DNA of 38,861 nucleotides from Ruminococcaceae bacterium UBA2656 (GTDB taxonomy: Bacteria > Bacillota > Clostridia > Oscillospirales > Acutalibacteraceae), in contig DENA01000010.1 in the NCBI GenBank assembly GCA_002359465.1, positions 42,831 through 81,691 of the forward strand. The letters are read 5' to 3'. Each line of letters starts with the position of its first letter. Position 1 is the first letter of the stretch. Shown in pieces: positions 1 to 8,909 of the stretch. The notes under the pieces were generated by a model. The model did no database searches. It saw only the letters and a list, made by a program, of their open reading frames with translations, and was not told the DNA's origin. The position numbers were made by a program, and so were the translations under genes.

Positions 1-1138
1 CATCAGGGTGTCGGACGGTTATTTTGCAGGTGGAAAGCAGAACATGAAAACAATGACTTGGACGCCAAAACCCAACATGACCGTAAAGCAGATAGAAAAA
101 GAGCTAGACAGACAGGCCATTTTATTTGAGGAAAAATGTCACGGATTATCTCAAAGCGCCAATATAAAATTTGAAACATTTGCAGAGCAGTGGTTCAAAG
201 AATACGCAGAACCGAAGTTGCGCATACGCACTGTTGACCGGTACAAACAGTATAAGGCCCGTACATATGCCGCTCTCGGCAGTTTACGGATGGATAAGAT
301 TACTACCCGGCATATTCAATCTTTTATAAACAACCTGCAGGAGCCGGATATAAAAGACGGAGGCGGTGTGCTCTCTCCGAAAACGGTTCGCGGGTATCTT
401 TCCTTTATCTCCACTATATTTGACTATGCGCTCAAGCAGGATATGCTTAAAGATAATCCCTGCCAACGCGTTACGCTGCCAGCGCTTATAAAGAAAGAGC
501 ACGACTGTTACACATTGGAAGAAGCGCAGCGATTTCTTGACCTGCTAAAAAATGAACATTTAATTTATCAAGTGTTTTTCACGCTGGCGATATTCGGAGG
601 ATTCCGACGCGGCGAGCTTATGGGGCTTGAATGGAAAGACATTGATTTTGACAGCGGGGTAATTAATGTACAACGGACCTCGCAGTATACAAAAGAAAAA
701 GGTATATTTACCGATACGACAAAGACAAAAAAGTCTCAGCGAAGCCTAAAGCTCCCGGAGGATGTTATCACGTTGCTCCGCCAGTATAAAATTTTGCAGG
801 ATCAGGAGCGTTTAAAATGCGGAGACCAGTGGATTAAGTCAGATAGGCTGTTTGTCGCATGGAACGGTAAGCCAATGAATCCTAATACCCCATTTAGTTG
901 GCTCTGGCGTTTCTGCGAGCGCACGGGCATGAAAAAGGTAAATATACACAGCTTCCGGCATCTGAATGCCACATTGCTTATTACAAGTGGAGTAGACGCA
1001 AAAACCGTGTCCGCGTCTCTCGGACATTCTCAGGTGACAACAACTCTTAATATTTACACGCATACTTTTGCGGAAGCTCAGGCCAAAGCATCGGAGGCCA
1101 TAGCAAACGTGTTACCTCTGAACCAAAAAGCGGAGTAA
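1..1138 (+). CDS. Tyrosine recombinase/phage integrase (5' truncated by window)
   Basis: Site-specific tyrosine integrase of the Tn916/phage type, which inserts and excises a mobile element. The open frame runs off the left edge: codons before the first GTG (position 8) already read I-R-V-S-D-G, and the stretch ending TWTPKPNMT resembles the end of the N-terminal arm-binding domain of this family, so the true start lies outside. A core-binding SAM-like domain follows (FAEQWFKEY... to about residue 150), then the catalytic domain with the expected residues: R in FGGFRRGEL, HxxR in HSFRHLN, H in LGHSQ and the nucleophile Y in NIYTHTF. It ends 87 bp from the 3' end of tRNA-Leu(GAG), the usual position of an integrase at the edge of a tRNA-targeted element. 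The rest of the element would lie to the left. Confidence 0.93.
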   Translation, partial: IRVSDGYFAGGKQNMKTMTWTPKPNMTVKQIEKELDRQAILFEEKCHGLSQSANIKFETFAEQWFKEYAEPKLRIRTVDRYKQYKARTYAALGSLRMDKITTRHIQSFINNLQEPDIKDGGGVLSPKTVRGYLSFISTIFDYALKQDMLKDNPCQRVTLPALIKKEHDCYTLEEAQRFLDLLKNEHLIYQVFFTLAIFGGFRRGELMGLEWKDIDFDSGVINVQRTSQYTKEKGIFTDTTKTKKSQRSLKLPEDVITLLRQYKILQDQERLKCGDQWIKSDRLFVAWNGKPMNPNTPFSWLWRFCERTGMKKVNIHSFRHLNATLLITSGVDAKTVSASLGHSQVTTTLNIYTHTFAEAQAKASEAIANVLPLNQKAE

Positions 1139-1159
1139 GAACCAAATAAGAACCAAATT
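1120..1159 (+). repeat. Three GAACCAAA direct repeats, probable integrase arm sites
   Basis: GAACCAAA occurs at 1120, 1139 and 1150, straddling the integrase stop codon. Short repeats of this kind between an integrase gene and its attachment site commonly act as arm-type binding sites. That role is inferred here from position only. Confidence 0.45.
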
Positions 1160-1179
1160 GAGTATATAGAGTAAAAAGA

Positions 1180-1218
1180 AAATCCCGGAATCCAGCATTC
1201 ATGCGGATTCCGGGATTT
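1180..1218 (-). terminator. Intrinsic terminator after tRNA-Leu(GAG)
   Basis: A perfect 14-bp stem (1180-1193 with 1205-1218) with an 11-nt loop. On the minus strand it is followed by a T-rich run (TTTTCTTTTT), so it fits termination of the tRNA transcript. It sits between the tRNA and the integrase gene. Confidence 0.85.
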
Positions 1219-1224
1219 ATTAGT

Positions 1225-1309
1225 TGGTGCGCGAGACGAGACTTGAACTCGTACGTCATACAACACACGCCCCTCAAACGTGCCTGTCTGCCAATTCCAG
1301 CACTCGCGC
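1225..1309 (-). tRNA. tRNA-Leu (anticodon GAG)
   Basis: 85 nt including an encoded CCA. The acceptor arms GCGCGAG/CTCGCGC pair perfectly, the anticodon stem CACGT/GCGTG closes the loop TTGAGGG with anticodon GAG, and the TPsiC arm contains GTTCAAGTC. A long variable arm is present, as expected for a class II tRNA. The 3' end faces the integrase gene and is the likely attachment site of that element; because only one element border lies in the window, the duplicated att copy cannot be seen. Confidence 0.95.
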
Positions 1310-1324
1310 GACTCAGCAAGAGTT

Positions 1325-1354
1325 ATTATATCATTCCAAATTGCCGATTGTCAA
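1325..1354 (-). promoter_or_regulatory. Promoter of tRNA-Leu(GAG)
   Basis: Consensus TTGACA (1349-1354) and TATAAT (1325-1330) separated by 18 bp on the minus strand, about 15 bp upstream of the tRNA 5' end. It lies immediately after the stop codon of rnmV. Confidence 0.85.
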
Positions 1355-1361
1355 CCCTAAA

Positions 1362-1958
1362 TCATAAATTTTTAAAAAGTTTGTCAGTTAATCTGCAAAA
1401 CTCGTCATAACTCATAATGCTGTTTAAAACGCCGACCATGGAATTGACGGCCAGATGTTCGGGCAGGGCAAGTTCTTTTAAAAGCATTTTCCTTTTCCGT
1501 GCGCTGTTCGCCCCGCCGGACAGGCCCGCAAGGTACAGGTCTGTTTTGTCAATCCGCCTTCCCACCGGCACTTGGTCGGCCTCACAGGTGACCCCCGCGC
1601 GCCGCAGCGCATCAACGATTGCCTGGACGGGCACTCCTTCCACTCCGAGCTTTCCCTCTTTGGACGGCTTGTCCTTACGTCTCTCTTTTCCTAAAATATC
1701 CGGGATGTATGCATGCTTTATTTTATTCGGGCCAACCGCGCCTGAAAGATAATTCCGGATTAAAAAGCCCGCAGAATCGCTGTCCGTCAGGACAAGGATA
1801 CCGCGCTTATCCGCAAGGCGGCGAATCATATCCATCTGCTCCTTATCGCCGAAAATCTGAAACCCCCGCGTTTCTATAATCAAACCGTCAATGATGGAGG
1901 AAAGCTTTATCTTGTCATATTTTCCTTCGACGATCACTGCTTCTTTTATTTTAATCAA
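1362..1958 (-). CDS. rnmV: Ribonuclease M5
   Basis: RNase M5 performs the final maturation of 5S rRNA precursors in low-GC Gram-positives. The 198-residue protein opens with a Toprim domain: the conserved glutamate in VIVEGKYDK and the DxD-type acidic motif in LTDSDSAGF are both present, and a C-terminal region typical of RNase M5 (DUF4093-like) follows. Length agrees with the family. The start is TTG (1956-1958), chosen because AAAGGAG lies 8 nt upstream; TTGA overlaps the stop of holA, so the two genes are translationally coupled. It is the last protein gene of the operon that begins at alaS. Confidence 0.93.
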   Translation of the reverse strand: MIKIKEAVIVEGKYDKIKLSSIIDGLIIETRGFQIFGDKEQMDMIRRLADKRGILVLTDSDSAGFLIRNYLSGAVGPNKIKHAYIPDILGKERRKDKPSKEGKLGVEGVPVQAIVDALRRAGVTCEADQVPVGRRIDKTDLYLAGLSGGANSARKRKMLLKELALPEHLAVNSMVGVLNSIMSYDEFCRLTDKLFKNL

Positions 1959-3004
1959 GCCGTTTTCTCCTTTTCCGCAATGGATAAAAGCTGGGCAATC
2001 AGTTTCTCCATAATGATGCGCCGGTCTCCGCGCGCGCTTTTCAGCGCGGTATCCGCCGCCAAAAGCACCTGAAGGCTTTGGCGCAGCATGAATGTCGTCA
2101 GCTTTTTGGCGTCTCTTTCCGCGTTGGTAAGCCTGAATTCCTTGCGAGCATAGTCAAAATGTTTCGCCGCCTCCATCGCGCTGAATCCGCTTTGTATGGA
2201 AATTCTGACACGGTACATGTCAATATAGGCGGATGAAAGGACAGCCAGAATGGAGACAGGCTCTTCATTCTGATAAAACAGCAGATCCAGAACACCGTAG
2301 GCCTTATTATATTCTCCGGTAATAATTGCTTTGGATAAATCGTATACCCTGGTTTCAAGGTTTTTCACCACAAGCCCATCGATCATCTGTGCGGTGATAC
2401 CTCCTTCGCCAGTAAACGCGCACAGCTTCTCCAGCTCGTTAAACAGCGTTTGCAGGTCGTTTCCGCAGTAGCCGACGATACGCCCCGCGTTTTGCCGGGA
2501 AAGCTCACAGCCGCGTTTCGCCGCCGCGGAGCATAATGCCTTTTCAAGATCCGGGGCGGAACGCCTTTTCAGATGAACCGTTACGCCGGTCTTATTTACC
2601 GTATCTATAAACTTTTTCCATTTTTTATCCGTTTTATAATCGATTTCAGCGGATGGGAGATAAAAGACCAATACGGTGGTGTCCGGCACGCTTTTCAGCA
2701 GTTCATCCAGCTTTGCCGCCTCCTGAGTGCGAAGCCCCTCCACATTCAGGTCCGAAACAACCACACATTTGCGTTCCGCCATAAAGGGCAGCGCTTCGGC
2801 TGCCGAGGCAATCTCATCAATAGAAGCGGAATCATCAAAGCGCTGAAAATTAAAATCCGCAAATACGGTGCCCGCCGCCTTGGAGGTCAGCTTTTTCGCA
2901 TACAAGCTAACCAGATATTTTTCTTCTCCATGCAAAAAATACAGATTTGAAAAATCCGCCTTTTCAATCTGTTTTTTTAATTCCGCCTCGGTAATTTCCG
3001 GCAT
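1955..3004 (-). CDS. holA: DNA polymerase III subunit delta
   Basis: Delta subunit of the clamp loader, which opens the beta sliding clamp during replication. The 349-residue protein has the family's N-terminal signature (LYFLHGEEKYLV) and the arrangement of an AAA+-like module lacking a functional P-loop, as is normal for delta. The ATG at 3002-3004 is chosen because GAGGAGGG lies 7 nt upstream; the longer upstream frame has no such site and would run into comEC. The gene begins 2 nt after comEC ends and overlaps rnmV at its 3' end. The comEC-holA order is conserved in many Firmicutes. Confidence 0.95.
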   Translation of the reverse strand: MPEITEAELKKQIEKADFSNLYFLHGEEKYLVSLYAKKLTSKAAGTVFADFNFQRFDDSASIDEIASAAEALPFMAERKCVVVSDLNVEGLRTQEAAKLDELLKSVPDTTVLVFYLPSAEIDYKTDKKWKKFIDTVNKTGVTVHLKRRSAPDLEKALCSAAAKRGCELSRQNAGRIVGYCGNDLQTLFNELEKLCAFTGEGGITAQMIDGLVVKNLETRVYDLSKAIITGEYNKAYGVLDLLFYQNEEPVSILAVLSSAYIDMYRVRISIQSGFSAMEAAKHFDYARKEFRLTNAERDAKKLTTFMLRQSLQVLLAADTALKSARGDRRIIMEKLIAQLLSIAEKEKTA

Positions 3005-3006
3005 TT

Positions 3007-5229
3007 CTATTCCCTCCTCAGTTTTATCGTCTGATCGTCTTTCAGTTCCAATACAATATTTCCCTCTCCGCCGGTTACAATCGGGTTCAGCGCTCTCATT
3101 TGCGGCGGGATTTCCCTCATATCCTCCTGATTCAGAGAAAGCACCGTGCAAACCGGATCGAGCAGTTCCGCGTTATCCAGCGCGGAACCCGCCACTGCAA
3201 AATCAGAGGAAAGCCAATCCTTCGGCAAACCGGCAAGCTTTGTCCCCGTCGGACATACAAGGACCGACACGCCGGAGACCGTAATCCGGGCCGCGCTGAC
3301 AGTACCGTCGCATTTTACCTTAATATCCGCATGATTCCACAATTTTGAGTTGGCGGAAGCGGTATAAACAGAGACGCCGCGCACCTGCGGCACCGCTTTT
3401 CGAAGAAAGGTGTCAATCATGCCGTCGCTCTGAACCACAAGCCGCCGGGGCGAAAATTCGTCAATCAATTCCGCCGCGTTCTTTAATTCCTCCCCCGACA
3501 GGGTAAGCGGCTGAAGATCATCCAGCCGGGTCACCCCCTGACTGCGAAGATAACTGCCGACGGTAGCGGAACGAAACCCGCCGCAGCCGATCACCGCCGC
3601 GCGGCCGTTCCTCGTAAGGACCACGGACCCGGCGCCGTCCAAAACCGCAAGGCGCGTTATATTGCGCACGGACAGCTGATAGGAAAAAATCCCCGTAAGA
3701 AGCAGAATCACGGAAAGCAGCGCGGTTACCCTGAACAGCCTCCGGCTCCTCGCCATTAGAAAGGTCGCCGCAATCAGGAGAATTGTGCCGGAAAGCCAGA
3801 CCATGACAAAGCCGAAGGACGCCGAGATACAGGCGTACGGAAGCTGTGCGAGCCAGTGCGCACAGGCGAGCATGTACTTTGCCAAAAGCCCTGAAACAAG
3901 CGCAAACGGCATGGCCAGAAAGGACTGCGGCGCAACCAGGTTGACAACGGCGGCTATCGCCGCAAAATTCATCATCAGCGTGGAGGGAACCAGCTCCAGC
4001 AGATTAGCAACCGGCGCTGCGAGCGAAACGCTGCCAAAACTGACAATGACAATGGGCAGCGTAAAAACCACCGCCCAGACGGTTGTTCCAAGGATGCCGT
4101 TCACACCGCGGACAAGAGGGCTGATGATCTTTATTTTATCATATTTCCGGTTCAAATAGCCAGCGGTTTGCCCTGAAAATAAAACAAGCCCCAGTGTTGC
4201 GGAAAATGAAAGCAGAAGGCCCACGTCCGCGGCGGCATACGGGTTTGACAAACCGATCATCAATACGGAGATACTCAATGAATTCAGCGAATCCGGATTG
4301 CGGGAAAGAATCATGCCTGACAGGTACAGCAGACACATCACTCCGCTCCGCGTGACGGAAGGGACAAAGCAGGTGACCGCCATAAAGCAGACCACCCCGA
4401 TACCGGCCAAGGCAGCCGCCGGCTTTTTCGGCACCCGGAAAAACAAAAGCAGCATCAGCAGAAGCTGGGCCATTGTTGTCATGTGCAGCCCGGAAACGGA
4501 TAAAATATGGGAAATGCCGATCGCTCTGAAATCGGCGGCCACTTCCGGGGAAAGACTGGTCTGGTCGCCGAAAAGAACACCGTTCACCAGATTGGCCTCG
4601 TTGGGCGGCAGCATGGAGCGGGCGGATTTCAGCAGCGCGGATCGCAGCTTTAACGCGTAATAATAAGGCGGTTTTTGCGTCGGCTCGGTTACCTGCACCT
4701 TCTCATATTCATACAGGTACGCGAACAGCGTGATTCCTTTGGAAGCGTAATAGGAGCGTGAGGAATATCCCTCTCCCCCTGACGGGAGAAACAGATGCAC
4801 CTTCCCTTTGATATGGGAATACGGTCCGACATTGAGCGCACCCTGCGAGGAAACGCGTATTTTCAGCTTCTCAGGCGCGTTTTTCAGCGAGATGCCGTTT
4901 ACTTCCACAATATAATAAAATCGGTTATACGCTTTATAAGGGAGCTCACAGACCGTGCCGTCGATCACCGCGTCCCGGCCGGCAAGCGCCTCCGTCGGCT
5001 TCACCGCCGCCTGATGATACGCGTAAAAGCTGCCGAAGGCCAGCGACACCGTGAGCAGCGCGGCAGGAAACACGGCGGCGGCGCGCGTCTTCGGCACCAG
5101 CATGGCAATCAGAAAGCCCGCAAGCGCGGCACAGGCGAAGAGCAGCGACCATCTGGCGCCAAAATAAACAGCGGCCGCAAGCGTCAGCAGATAACAAAAT
5201 CCCACCAACACAAGCGGCCGCTTCATCAT
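3007..5229 (-). CDS. comEC: ComEC/Rec2-family membrane protein with degenerate C-terminal domain
   Basis: ComEC forms the inner-membrane channel for DNA uptake in competence. The 740-residue protein has an N-terminal DUF4131-like region (membrane segments, then an OB-like soluble part), a central Competence domain with about ten membrane helices (starting near residue 205, NLVNGVLFGDQTSL, then ILSVSGLHM), and a C-terminal region from about residue 524 (LAVLDGAGSVVL...) that aligns in layout with the metallo-beta-lactamase domain. The expected HxHxDH metal-binding motif is absent: where it should appear the sequence reads LQPLTLSGEEL. The reading frame is otherwise intact, so this is a divergent or non-catalytic form rather than a pseudogene. 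It begins 27 nt after the phosphoribosyltransferase gene and ends 2 nt before holA. Confidence 0.9.
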   Translation of the reverse strand: MMKRPLVLVGFCYLLTLAAAVYFGARWSLLFACAALAGFLIAMLVPKTRAAAVFPAALLTVSLAFGSFYAYHQAAVKPTEALAGRDAVIDGTVCELPYKAYNRFYYIVEVNGISLKNAPEKLKIRVSSQGALNVGPYSHIKGKVHLFLPSGGEGYSSRSYYASKGITLFAYLYEYEKVQVTEPTQKPPYYYALKLRSALLKSARSMLPPNEANLVNGVLFGDQTSLSPEVAADFRAIGISHILSVSGLHMTTMAQLLLMLLLFFRVPKKPAAALAGIGVVCFMAVTCFVPSVTRSGVMCLLYLSGMILSRNPDSLNSLSISVLMIGLSNPYAAADVGLLLSFSATLGLVLFSGQTAGYLNRKYDKIKIISPLVRGVNGILGTTVWAVVFTLPIVIVSFGSVSLAAPVANLLELVPSTLMMNFAAIAAVVNLVAPQSFLAMPFALVSGLLAKYMLACAHWLAQLPYACISASFGFVMVWLSGTILLIAATFLMARSRRLFRVTALLSVILLLTGIFSYQLSVRNITRLAVLDGAGSVVLTRNGRAAVIGCGGFRSATVGSYLRSQGVTRLDDLQPLTLSGEELKNAAELIDEFSPRRLVVQSDGMIDTFLRKAVPQVRGVSVYTASANSKLWNHADIKVKCDGTVSAARITVSGVSVLVCPTGTKLAGLPKDWLSSDFAVAGSALDNAELLDPVCTVLSLNQEDMREIPPQMRALNPIVTGGEGNIVLELKDDQTIKLRRE

Positions 5230-5256
5230 AACTCCCCCGAATTTAGAAAATCTGAA

Positions 5257-5796
5257 TTATTTAAAGAATAACGGCAGAGGTTCAAGGTAGATAATGTCTT
5301 CCCTGTCCTTGGCGTCGCCCTCAGCGAGCACACAGGCGCGGCCGACAATATTGCCCCCGAACTGTTTGACAAGATCCTCCATGGCCGCAAGGGACTCTCC
5401 CGTGCTGATCACGTCATCCACAATCAGGACGCGCTTGCCGTTCAGGCCCCGGTAGTCATCCTCCGCAAGATAAAGCTTCTGCACATGGTCAGTGGTGATG
5501 GACTTCACCTCTACATGGATGGGGTTGCGCATATACGCTTTTACGCTCTTTCTCGCCACAATATAGCGGCGGCAGCCCTGGCGGGCCATTTCATAGCAGA
5601 GCGGGATGCCCTTTGTCTCCGCGGTGACGACGACATCATGCGCCGGGCATTTTGCAAGAAGCGCCGCCGCGGTTTTTTCGGTGATTTCCACATCGCCGAG
5701 CATCACAAAACCCGCGATGTCAAGCGTATCGCTGATCGGACAAATCGGCAGTTCGCGCTCGCAGCCTGCAATTGTCATCTTGTAATATTTTCCCAT
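5257..5796 (-). CDS. Type I phosphoribosyltransferase (adenine PRTase-like)
   Basis: Probable purine/adenine phosphoribosyltransferase-family protein. The PRPP-binding loop is seen as VLIVDDVISTGESL near residues 121-134, and the upstream loop VVTAETKGIPL fits the type I fold. At 179 residues it has the usual length. The substrate cannot be fixed from sequence; homologues are often labelled Apt, but the N-terminal 30 residues (a YKMTIAGCERELP start) differ from canonical Apt, so I leave the symbol empty. It lies between hit and comEC in the alaS operon with gaps of 39 and 27 nt. Confidence 0.83.
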   Translation of the reverse strand: MGKYYKMTIAGCERELPICPISDTLDIAGFVMLGDVEITEKTAAALLAKCPAHDVVVTAETKGIPLCYEMARQGCRRYIVARKSVKAYMRNPIHVEVKSITTDHVQKLYLAEDDYRGLNGKRVLIVDDVISTGESLAAMEDLVKQFGGNIVGRACVLAEGDAKDREDIIYLEPLPLFFK

Positions 5797-5835
5797 AATT
5801 AATCGACCTTTCCGATTGAAATAATACGCTGTCTA

Positions 5836-6174
5836 TCAGCCCGGAGGCCACTTCATGGAACGGCCCCCAAGCAAATGGAAATGCAGATGCGGCACGCTCT
5901 GGCCGCCGTCCTTTCCGACATTGCTGACAACACGAAACCCTTTTCCCAGATTGTTTTCTTTTGCAAGCTTTGCCGCCACTTCAAAAATATGGGCGACAAT
6001 CGCGCTGTTCTCTTCCGTAATATCTTCTACGGACTGAATATGTTCTTTGGGAATAATCAGAATATGCACCGGCGCTTGGGGATCCAGATCATAAAATGCC
6101 ATCACACGGTCATCCTCATACGCTTTTTTGCTTGGAATTTCGCCGTTTGCTATTTTGCAAAATACGCAGTCCAC
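5836..6174 (-). CDS. HIT family nucleotide-binding hydrolase (HINT type)
   Basis: Purine nucleoside phosphoramidase-like HIT protein. The 112-residue chain shows the N-terminal CxxC pair (CVFCKI), the IPKEHI segment and the catalytic histidine triad HLHFHLLGG at about residues 96-104. The start is GTG (6172-6174), with AGGAGG 7 nt upstream. It follows alaS by 46 nt and may also be read from a weak internal promoter at 6212-6240. Confidence 0.94.
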   Translation of the reverse strand: MDCVFCKIANGEIPSKKAYEDDRVMAFYDLDPQAPVHILIIPKEHIQSVEDITEENSAIVAHIFEVAAKLAKENNLGKGFRVVSNVGKDGGQSVPHLHFHLLGGRSMKWPPG

Positions 6175-6211
6175 GTTAAGACCTCCTTTGTTCTAACAAT
6201 ACAACGCTCTT

Positions 6212-6240
6212 ATTATAGTATCAATGAAGCATATTAGCAA
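6212..6240 (-). promoter_or_regulatory. Possible internal promoter before hit
   Basis: TTGCTA-17-TATAAT on the minus strand, with the -35 inside the last codons of alaS and a full-consensus -10. It would let hit and downstream genes be expressed independently of the T-box. Confidence 0.4.
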
Positions 6241-8851
6241 CAATTTTCTCAACTTCGGCAAGAGCGCTGTCCAGTTTTGACAAATCCTTTGCGCCTGCCA
6301 TGGCGCTGTCCGCCCTGCCACCGCCGTTGCCGCCCGCAAGCTGCGCAACCGCGCGCACAATCTGACCCGCGTTTACGCCCGCCGCCATTGCTTCTTTCGC
6401 AACGCAAGCGGCAATATTGGCCTTTCCTTCGCGGGTTCCGGCAAACACGGCGACCATGTTGGAAGCATGGTCGCGCGCTTTGGCGCAAAGTGCGCGCAAA
6501 GCGTCCGGCTCCGTTCCGGGGAATACGGCGGTGATGACCTGAACACCGCCCACCTTCTTCGCACCGGCGATCAGGCCGTCTATCTGGACACCCGCCAGCT
6601 TGGAGTTGAGCATCTCGATGGTCTTGTCCTTTTCCTTCAGTTCCGCGGCGAACTGCACCGTTTTCTGCACAAGCTCAGAGGAATTATTGAGCTTCAGCGC
6701 AGCGGCCGCCTCGTCAATTTCTCCGACCGTCCGGTTCAGCAGGTCCAGTACGCCCGTGCCGGTAACGCCTTCAATTCGGCGCACACCGGCGGCAACGGAG
6801 CTTTCGGAAACAATCTTGAACAAACCGATTTTCGCGGTATTGTCGATATGGATGCCGCCGCAGAATTCCCGGGAAAAATCATCAACAGTAACCACACGCA
6901 CAATATTGCCGTACTTTTCACCGAACAGCGCCATGGCGCCGAGCTTTTTCGCCTCTTCAATCGGCATTTCGCGGCTCTCTACGTCCGTGCCGCTCAGAAT
7001 CACCTGATTGACCAGCTGTTCGACCTTTTGCAGTTCCTCTTTTGTAAGAGCGGAGAAATGCGTAAAATCGAAACGGACATGCTTCTCATTGACAAGCTGT
7101 CCCGCCTGCTCGACATGGTCGCCCAGCACCCTGCGCAGCGCTGCCTGAAGAAGATGAGCGGAGGTATGGTTGCGCATGACGGCAAGGCGTCTTTCCTGAT
7201 CGACGGAAGCTTTCACTTCTTCATTCACGCTGATTTGTCCGGCGGTCACGACAACGTGATGCAGATAATTCTTTGCATGGTTCTTGGTGGTGTCCTTTAC
7301 TTCTATCATTGCGTCGGCGGACTCAATGGAACCGGTGTCGCCGACCTGCCCGCCGCTTTCGGCGTAAAAGGCGGTTCTGTCGAGTACCAGGGTGACTTCG
7401 TCGCCTGCGGTGGCGGACTGAACACGCTCACCGTCACGGATAATGTCAATTACCTTCGCGGAGGTTTCGAACCGGCCGTAGCCGAGGAACTCCGTTTCCG
7501 GAACACCGTCAAGAAGATCGCTTTCCCCTTCCCACGCGTCCGCCCCGGCATTCTTTCTGGCGGCTCTCGCGCGCTCGCGCTGCTCCAGCATCAGCCGTTT
7601 AAACTCTTCCTCATCGACGGTCATTCCGTGCTCGGCCACGATTTCCTTGGTAAGGTCGATCGGGAAGCCATAGGTGTCGTTGAGGCGGAACGCGTCCGCG
7701 CCGGAGAACACCTTGTTCCCACTGTTGTCAATGTAACTGCTCAGAAGCTGAAGCCCCTGATCGATGGTCTTTGCAAAACTTTCTTCCTCCACGCCGATCA
7801 GCTTCGTGATCATGGCGCGCTTTTCGTCCAGCTCGGGATAGGCGTTTTTATTTTCGTCGATGACGGTTCCCGCGACCTGTGCGAGGAAGGTATGGGTAAT
7901 TCCGAGCAGACGTCCATGGCGCGCTGCGCGGCGCAGCAAACGGCGCAAAACGTAGCCCCTGCCCTCGTTGGACGGCATGACGCCGTCGCCGATCATAAAG
8001 GTGGTGCTGCGGATATGGTCGGTGATGACGCGCAGGGAAATATCTTTTTTCGGGTCTTCGCCGTATTTCACATCGGCAATACGGCAGATGTGTTTCATGA
8101 TATTCTGAACGGTATCGACAAGGAACAAGTTGTCCACACCCTGCATAATGCAGGCAAGGCGCTCCAGACCCATGCCGGTGTCGATATTCGGATGTTCCAT
8201 CGGCGGGTAATTGCCCTTGCCGTCGCTGTTGAACTGGGAGAACACCACATTCCAGAATTCCACATACCGGTCGCAGTCGCAGCCCACGCCGCAGGTGGGA
8301 GAACCGCAGCCGTACTGTTCCCCTCGGTCAAAGTAGATTTCGGAGCAGGGGCCGCAGGGGCCGGAGCCGTGCTCCCAGAAATTGTCCTCTTTGCCCAGGC
8401 GGACAATGTGGGACGGGGCAACGCCGACTTCCTTCGTCCAGATTTCAAACGCTTCGTCGTCGTCGGTGTAAATGGTCACCCAAAGTTTGTCCACCGGCAT
8501 TTGGAGCACCTTGGTGCAGAATTCCCATGCCCACGCGGTGGCTTCATGTTTAAAATAATCACCGAATGAAAAATTGCCCAGCATTTCAAAATAGGTGCCG
8601 TGACGCGCGGTGATGCCGACGCGCTCAATGTCCGGCGTGCGGATGCACTTCTGGCAGGTCGTCACCCTTTTGCGCGGGGGAGTCACCTCTCCGGTAAAAT
8701 ATTTCTTCATCGGCGCCATACCGGAATTAATCAGCAAAAGGCTGTTGTCATCCTTGGGTATCAGGGAAAAACTCTGCAGGCGCAGATGCCCCTTCGACTC
8801 AAAGAACGATAAATATTTTTCACGCAGTTCATTTAAACCTGTCCACTCCAT
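6221..8851 (-). CDS. alaS: Alanyl-tRNA synthetase
   Basis: Charges tRNA-Ala with alanine. The 876-residue protein has the class II catalytic core at the N-terminus (LRLQSFSLIPKDDNSLLL, then motif CQKCIRTPDIERVG), a Cys-rich insert common in clostridial forms (GCGSPTCGVGCDCD), the editing domain with NHTSAHLL and the CGGIH metal site, and a C-terminal C-Ala domain with a Gly-rich stretch (AGGNGGGRADSAM). The ATG at 8849-8851 is chosen because GGAG lies 8 nt upstream and the protein then begins MEWTGLNELREKY as in the family. Expression should be controlled by the T-box leader just upstream. It is the first gene of a six-gene minus-strand operon. Confidence 0.97.
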   Translation of the reverse strand: MEWTGLNELREKYLSFFESKGHLRLQSFSLIPKDDNSLLLINSGMAPMKKYFTGEVTPPRKRVTTCQKCIRTPDIERVGITARHGTYFEMLGNFSFGDYFKHEATAWAWEFCTKVLQMPVDKLWVTIYTDDDEAFEIWTKEVGVAPSHIVRLGKEDNFWEHGSGPCGPCSEIYFDRGEQYGCGSPTCGVGCDCDRYVEFWNVVFSQFNSDGKGNYPPMEHPNIDTGMGLERLACIMQGVDNLFLVDTVQNIMKHICRIADVKYGEDPKKDISLRVITDHIRSTTFMIGDGVMPSNEGRGYVLRRLLRRAARHGRLLGITHTFLAQVAGTVIDENKNAYPELDEKRAMITKLIGVEEESFAKTIDQGLQLLSSYIDNSGNKVFSGADAFRLNDTYGFPIDLTKEIVAEHGMTVDEEEFKRLMLEQRERARAARKNAGADAWEGESDLLDGVPETEFLGYGRFETSAKVIDIIRDGERVQSATAGDEVTLVLDRTAFYAESGGQVGDTGSIESADAMIEVKDTTKNHAKNYLHHVVVTAGQISVNEEVKASVDQERRLAVMRNHTSAHLLQAALRRVLGDHVEQAGQLVNEKHVRFDFTHFSALTKEELQKVEQLVNQVILSGTDVESREMPIEEAKKLGAMALFGEKYGNIVRVVTVDDFSREFCGGIHIDNTAKIGLFKIVSESSVAAGVRRIEGVTGTGVLDLLNRTVGEIDEAAAALKLNNSSELVQKTVQFAAELKEKDKTIEMLNSKLAGVQIDGLIAGAKKVGGVQVITAVFPGTEPDALRALCAKARDHASNMVAVFAGTREGKANIAACVAKEAMAAGVNAGQIVRAVAQLAGGNGGGRADSAMAGAKDLSKLDSALAEVEKIVANMLH

Positions 8852-8909
8852 TGCAAAAACTCCATTCCGCCTGTCCGGCAAAAATAATTGATTTTGGAAC
8901 CGCAGCGCA

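Noticed and set aside
6467..8569. 700-codon open frame on the plus strand across alaS
   Set aside because: It is the antisense shadow of alaS. It has no ribosome binding site and its composition follows the complement of a coding strand.
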